From positions 1 to 8,903 of the forward strand of contig CADBQF010000052.1 of NCBI GenBank assembly GCA_902796705.1: a stretch of DNA of 8,903 bases. Direction: 5' to 3'. Positions 5,901-8,903 of this stretch are shown one piece after another. How positions within the stretch are numbered: the stretch's first letter is position 1; each line of letters opens with the position of its first letter. The notes under the pieces are model-generated. The model did not search any database. It was not told the DNA's origin and worked only from the letters and a program-made list of their open reading frames with translations. Source of the stretch: Ruminococcus flavefaciens. GTDB lineage: Bacteria; Bacillota; Clostridia; Oscillospirales; Ruminococcaceae. A program made the position numbers and the translations under genes.

Positions 5901-8735
5901 ATTGAGTTCACGCTGAGAGGAGAGGAGCTTTTCGACCGTCGGTTTCTGTGCTTCCCAGTCTCTTCCGAGGAGCATGGTCTTTCCGGAGCATGAATCCGAT
6001 AAAATGCCGGCAGCCTGAACAGCCTGCGTATAAGTGAGTTTTCCGCTGAATACAGCAGATATATCTCCGGATAACGCAGCTCTTGCCTGTCCGAGCTGTT
6101 TCCTGAATTCACTGAGAGCAGCACCGAATTCGTCCCTTGTAGTCGGAGTGCAGGTATCGAGCGTGCAGAGCCTCAGTGAAGAAGACGGGACATCACCGAA
6201 ACTGCGTCCGGCGGCAGCAAGGCTTTCGAGAGTTTCGTGCCACGTCTGATATGAAGTATCGCTCATGGAGGATATCTGTTTTTCGGTGAAGGAGAATTTT
6301 CCTCCGCAGTCCCTGAACTGTTCATACTTTACAGCGGCATCATAGAGAGAGCAGCCGTAATTCCTTATTTTATGGAGTTCGCTCATTACGCTGTTGAGTT
6401 CACGACGCATCTGAGCTATCTTGTCAGCCTGTGCCTTGTATTCCTGCGGCTGCTTGATCTTTCCGACATTGAGAGTTTCTTCGAGCTGATCGAGAACAGC
6501 ACGCTTCTGGGCTTTATTTGAGTGAAGTTCCAGACAGAACGGGCCGAGGCCTATCTTGTTCAGACGCTTTTCAACGACAGTCAGAGCAGCCATTTTTTCA
6601 GCGACGAACAGGACGGTTTTTCCGTGATACAACGCACTTGCGATCATGTTCGTGATAGTCTGTGATTTACCGCTTCCCGGAGGGCCGTGAAGCACGAAGC
6701 TCTTTCCCTCAGCGGCAGCATAGACAGCAGCGAGCTGTGAAGAATCCGCACTGAGGGGAACGGCAAGATCAGACGGAGCAACATTATTATCAAGGTCGAG
6801 GGGCGAAATATAGATATCTTCCGCCTCCCATTCGGTCTTTCCGGAAATAAGGCTCGCAACGACTTTGTTTGAAGCAAGTTCAGCGGAGCGGTTGCGGATA
6901 TCGTTCCACATGATGAACCTGTTGAACGAGAACTGACCGATAAAGGCGTATTCCTCTATATCCCAGCGTGGCTGAGCCATTACGCCCTGACGTATGGTGC
7001 TGAATATCAGCGGGATATCGACACCGCTCTCATCTTCCGGAACGGGATCAAGTCCCTTTATATTTATGCCGAAGAACTGACGGAGCATTTCGAGCAGGGT
7101 GATGTTCACCTGCGTATCCTCGTCACGCATTCTGATGACATAGGCTTTTTCCTGGACTTTTCTGATTATATCCACAGGAACGAGTACAAGGGGAGCGTAA
7201 CGTGGCTTTTCGCTTTTTTCGGTCTCATACCACCTGAGAAATCCGAGTGCGAGGTAGATAGTATTTGCACCGTTTTCCTCGATGCTGACTTTAGCAAGGC
7301 GGTGGAGCTTTTTCATGACTTTTTCGAGTTCTGATTCTTTCATGAAGGAGCGAAGCCTGTGACTCTTGAATTCAGAAGCCGTGACAGAAGCTGTCTGTTC
7401 TTTATCAGTACCGATTCGGCAGAATTTGCTTTCGCTGATCTCGATATCCATATCTGCCGGAACGGGCATTACCTTGAAATCCTCACCACGGGCGATCTCA
7501 TCTTCAAGCGAGGGGAGACTGTCAGCCATGAGCTGAACGTTCATGGAAGTCGGACGGAAATTGAGAAGGCTGTTCCGCAGACTGAGGTCAAGGAGTTTTC
7601 TCTCCCAGATGACCTGTTTTGTGACTTCTGCGGCAGGGGCATCGCCTGCGGAAATGACATTTATCGCATCGGGAGCAGAAGTTATCTCAGAGCGTTTCCT
7701 CTCGCCGTAATCGACAGCTTTGAAAGTTCCGTTCTCATCGATGCGTGAGGGCATAGGCCGTATGCCGCCGGAACGTGTCCTTATGACATCTATGGCAAAG
7801 TAGAAATCCGAGTGGTCGGAGAGATGTTTTTCTGCATCGGCAGCAGAAGTATCGAAATCGATATTTTTTCCGGCTGTCATATCGGTGCATTCGACGATGC
7901 CGATATTATTGACACCGGCAGCGATACGCTTTGTGAGAGCTGACATATCATATTCAAGGCAGTCCGGGAAAGTCTCGTTCGTCAGCCAGCAGCCGGCAAA
8001 AGCATGGCCTCTGACCATTACAAGCATAGGATTGAGTCCGGCAGATTCCAGACACGAGCAGTAAAGCACAGCAAGATCGAGACAAGTGCCTTTTTTATTG
8101 GTTAGAACGGCATCTGGAGCAGATATCCTCTGAGCAGATTCAAAGCTTGCCGGAGGGAGTGCGTAGGCTATATTTTCAGCCTGTATCGCAGCGTAGACAG
8201 CCGCCATTTGCTGCCTTACCCTGTTAGGATCGTTCGAGAGATACCCTGTGAACGACGGATCTCCGCACCATTCCTGTAAATATTTTCCGGCGTTTGAAAC
8301 GAGCTGCTGTACGAGCGGGTGATTCGGAGCAATGAAGGCAGCGGCAGTTTCCGGCATATACGATACTCCCGACCACTGATCGTATGCGAGAAGCTCGGTC
8401 TGACGGACTTCGCTCGCAATGACTTCTTCGCCCTGAACGGCTTCGAGTATCACGGCGGCTGAGAGTTTTTCTGTTAGGCTGAGCAGATATTCAGCATTTA
8501 TAACAACATCGACAGGGGATATCTCCGTGAGAACGCCCGGCCGCAGGTCAGTCGGTGCTGATTCAAACGGATACGTGAATCCCGGCTCAGTCCTTATCCT
8601 GAGCCTGACATTTTCGATGATCTGATCCGACCTGTTGGTCATTGCCATGTTCCTGAACACCGGGACACGGTTCTGCTGCATGGCGAAGTTTATCTGTGCG
8701 GTGATATTTCCGCTGAAAGAAATAGAGTTGTCCAT
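2964..8735 (-). CDS. giant DUF4011 SF1 helicase with transglutaminase-like and PD-(D/E)XK nuclease domains
   Basis: This gene encodes a 1923-residue cytoplasmic protein with no signal peptide or membrane helices. Domains in order: an N-terminal beta-rich region (1-125); a transglutaminase-like fold with Cys218 (GTCLDLA), His244 (RGHAFAGCW) and acidic Asp258/Asp263; DUF4011 from about 375 (IWERKLLDLSLRNSLLNF) to about 600; then a UPF1-like SF1 helicase. Helicase motifs are Walker A GPPGSGKSQT (684-693), Walker B DEASQ (1313-1317), GDPKQLPP (1337-1344), YRSRHE (1384-1389), VQGDERD (1505-1511) and RRLNVAISRSR (1541-1551). About 500 mostly helical residues separate motif Ia from Walker B. A Vsr/DUF559-like nuclease fold follows (1602-1690), then a DUF3320-type segment (1762-1830) and a final winged-helix-like tail (1855-1923). 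The helicase motifs look intact; the nuclease motif does not (GINCGG rather than the expected GIxCDG). Start: an in-frame ATG at 8792 would lie about 3 bases from the predicted transcript start and lacks a ribosome-binding site, so ATG 8735, 12 bases after GAAGGG, is chosen. Related DUF4011-helicase-Vsr proteins (hhe) are candidate antiphage systems. The role here is inferred. Confidence 0.93.
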   Translation of the reverse strand: MDNSISFSGNITAQINFAMQQNRVPVFRNMAMTNRSDQIIENVRLRIRTEPGFTYPFESAPTDLRPGVLTEISPVDVVINAEYLLSLTEKLSAAVILEAVQGEEVIASEVRQTELLAYDQWSGVSYMPETAAAFIAPNHPLVQQLVSNAGKYLQEWCGDPSFTGYLSNDPNRVRQQMAAVYAAIQAENIAYALPPASFESAQRISAPDAVLTNKKGTCLDLAVLYCSCLESAGLNPMLVMVRGHAFAGCWLTNETFPDCLEYDMSALTKRIAAGVNNIGIVECTDMTAGKNIDFDTSAADAEKHLSDHSDFYFAIDVIRTRSGGIRPMPSRIDENGTFKAVDYGERKRSEITSAPDAINVISAGDAPAAEVTKQVIWERKLLDLSLRNSLLNFRPTSMNVQLMADSLPSLEDEIARGEDFKVMPVPADMDIEISESKFCRIGTDKEQTASVTASEFKSHRLRSFMKESELEKVMKKLHRLAKVSIEENGANTIYLALGFLRWYETEKSEKPRYAPLVLVPVDIIRKVQEKAYVIRMRDEDTQVNITLLEMLRQFFGINIKGLDPVPEDESGVDIPLIFSTIRQGVMAQPRWDIEEYAFIGQFSFNRFIMWNDIRNRSAELASNKVVASLISGKTEWEAEDIYISPLDLDNNVAPSDLAVPLSADSSQLAAVYAAAEGKSFVLHGPPGSGKSQTITNMIASALYHGKTVLFVAEKMAALTVVEKRLNKIGLGPFCLELHSNKAQKRAVLDQLEETLNVGKIKQPQEYKAQADKIAQMRRELNSVMSELHKIRNYGCSLYDAAVKYEQFRDCGGKFSFTEKQISSMSDTSYQTWHETLESLAAAGRSFGDVPSSSLRLCTLDTCTPTTRDEFGAALSEFRKQLGQARAALSGDISAVFSGKLTYTQAVQAAGILSDSCSGKTMLLGRDWEAQKPTVEKLLSSQRELNEVKAEVLSKFEPTVCSYDAGKALVNWKTVQGKWFIPKMTGSSKLVKELAAHAKSPKTVTKANIAGLLGKISRMNTLTAEINDASKDILGNSWQGEQTDLDALTASIEHSEKIRAAAAASSLSENDKTALLAACADKFTQRSDTSQYSSAAAAMKESFGKLSASAETLKNRFAVDTDKLLAGDDWIQSADDTAADLTNELPQLKEWTGIVGICKKLRELGIGETADAFLEGKTSPDDIISSFDSDISRAMVTYTISGSRELSHFQGTLFDESIRRFKEVSDEFSQLTIKELAAELSARVPAAGTSAASSEVGILQKAIKSNGRMMSIRKLFDSIPNLLRRMCPCMLMSPISVAQYIDPSYPKFDLVIFDEASQLPTCEAVGAIARGENVIVVGDPKQLPPTSFFSASNVDEENYEKEDLESVLDDCLALSMPQKHLLWHYRSRHESLIAYSNARYYENKLYTFPSPDDQVSKVSWVHVDGFYDKGSTKQNKAEAQAIVDEIARRLADPELRKLSIGVVTFSMPQQNLIDDLLTDAYRNDPQLETWANEQYEPILIKNLENVQGDERDVILFSVGYGPDKDGKVSMNFGPLNRDGGWRRLNVAISRSRCEMIVFSVITPEMIDLSRTRSDGVEGLKGFLEFAAKGRSALPVRSGTAARKNGFASVIAEELGKLGYSAECGVGCSDYKIDVAVKNPDDPDSFLLGINCGGKDHYENSNAYDRTLSQPSVLRGLGWNVMSVYIIDWLDNKQKVLGRIEEELNKALNAYRHPENKVSEEKKNSPIVFETEEASPLTELCGRYVSFRSGQLGTSADFVPENSDKISSCIMDILKAEAPVSRSALMKKVFSLWGITRPGTAMKRTFDQAFENTAHKTTSAKDTEFVWLNSQLPESYDKCRALYDEGQRRDAEDIPPEEYREGIRLIMQRQIALQREDLLRETAHLFGFSRLTSTLELAVSLGIKSAKDAGFIAFGEDGKVTYVNE

Positions 8736-8795
8736 ATTTGTCACGTTCCCTTCACAGATGTGGATAATGCTCAGATGTGAGCGAAAAAACAATAT
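8736..8795 (-). promoter_or_regulatory. 5' leader of the helicase operon with ribosome-binding site
   Basis: This is about 60 bases between the predicted transcription start and the chosen ATG. GAAGGG (8748-8753, minus strand) is the only credible Shine-Dalgarno, with a rather long 12-base spacing. The leader carries an 8-base direct repeat, CAGATGTG read on the plus strand, at 8755-8762 and 8772-8779. The copy next to the ribosome-binding site is part of a small CACA-GA-TGTG dyad. No riboswitch or attenuator was recognised. Confidence 0.45.
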
Positions 8796-8801
8796 ACATA
8801 T

Positions 8802-8830
8802 ATTGTATCATATTTATACAGAAATAGCAA
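8802..8830 (-). promoter_or_regulatory. sigma-A-type promoter with extended -10 for the helicase-murT-gatD unit
   Basis: Read on the minus strand, TTGCTA (8825-8830) is followed after exactly 17 bases by TACAAT (8802-8807), and TGA immediately precedes the -10, forming an extended TGnTACAAT. The -10 matches the consensus at five of six positions and the -35 at four of six. The predicted start of transcription is near 8795, giving a leader of about 60 bases before ATG 8735. No other promoter was recognised for murT-gatD, although one inside the helicase gene cannot be excluded. Confidence 0.7.
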
Positions 8831-8848
8831 GGCACGGGAAAAATAAAT

Positions 8849-8903
8849 ATGACCATGCCGCTTATGAAGAAGTTTATGTCTTCTATTGGGGAAAACCCTT
8901 TTG
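8849..8903 (+). CDS. possible start of a divergent gene, cut by window end
   Basis: From ATG 8849 the frame is open to the window end and reads MTMPLMKKFMSSIGENPF. Alternative starts are the ATGs at 8855, 8864 and 8876. A weak purine stretch (CGGGAAAAA, about 8835-8843) lies just upstream and may serve as a ribosome-binding site. The gene would be divergent from the helicase operon. Only 18 codons are visible, no convincing plus-strand promoter was found and the product is unknown, so it may be chance. Confidence 0.22.
   Translation, partial: MTMPLMKKFMSSIGENPF

Noticed and set aside
8736..8792. Upstream ATG (8792) extending the helicase by 19 residues
   Set aside because: It would lie about 3 bases from the predicted transcription start, lacks a ribosome-binding site, and the added residues (MFFRSHLSIIHICEGNVTN) look non-native.
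8881..8903. GGGGAAAACCC followed by TTTT at the window end as a terminator
   Set aside because: The stem is only three base pairs and the sequence is cut off; it also lies in a frame that may be the start of a divergent gene.
1..8903. tRNA, rRNA, CRISPR array, integrase or transposase gene
   Set aside because: None of the expected repeats, structures or protein motifs was seen on either strand.

Overview
The window looks like chromosomal DNA from a low-to-mid GC Gram-positive gut anaerobe of the Ruminococcus/Oscillospiraceae kind. The main evidence is a murT-gatD pair, which is a Gram-positive cell-wall trait. Strong purine-rich Shine-Dalgarno sites, GTG/TTG starts and a palindromic intergenic repeat of a style I associate with ruminococci also fit. 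The genus is inference; there is no rRNA or marker gene to settle it.

Layout. Bases 1-130 hold a probable tail of an upstream gene (stop at 50) and a short leader with a duplicated ribosome-binding region. A small four-helix membrane protein of unknown function follows on the + strand (131-628). Between it and the next, convergent gene lies a 163-base palindromic element (660-822). It has 19-base perfect terminal inverted repeats and a central hairpin, and its interior arms still pair imperfectly.

The rest of the window is a single minus-strand transcription unit, read from right to left. It starts at a good sigma-A-type promoter with an extended -10 (8802-8830). First comes a 1923-residue multidomain protein (2964-8735). 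It consists of an N-terminal transglutaminase-like papain-fold domain, a DUF4011 region, a UPF1-like SF1 helicase split by about 500 residues of mostly helical sequence, a PD-(D/E)XK/Vsr-like endonuclease domain and a DUF3320-type winged-helix tail. Next, 27 bases downstream, comes murT (ligase subunit), and then gatD (glutaminase subunit), which overlaps murT by 8 bases.

Function. MurT and GatD together amidate the D-glutamate of lipid II to D-isoglutamine. The giant helicase belongs to a family that includes candidate phage-defence proteins, and it is the most interesting gene here. It combines a putative cysteine-protease fold, a translocase and a nuclease fold in one chain, yet the nuclease motif appears degraded. 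Co-transcription with a cell-wall modification pair is unexpected. It may be accidental; nothing else in the window (no integrase, transposase, methyltransferase or second defence gene) marks a defence island. No tRNA, rRNA or CRISPR array was seen.
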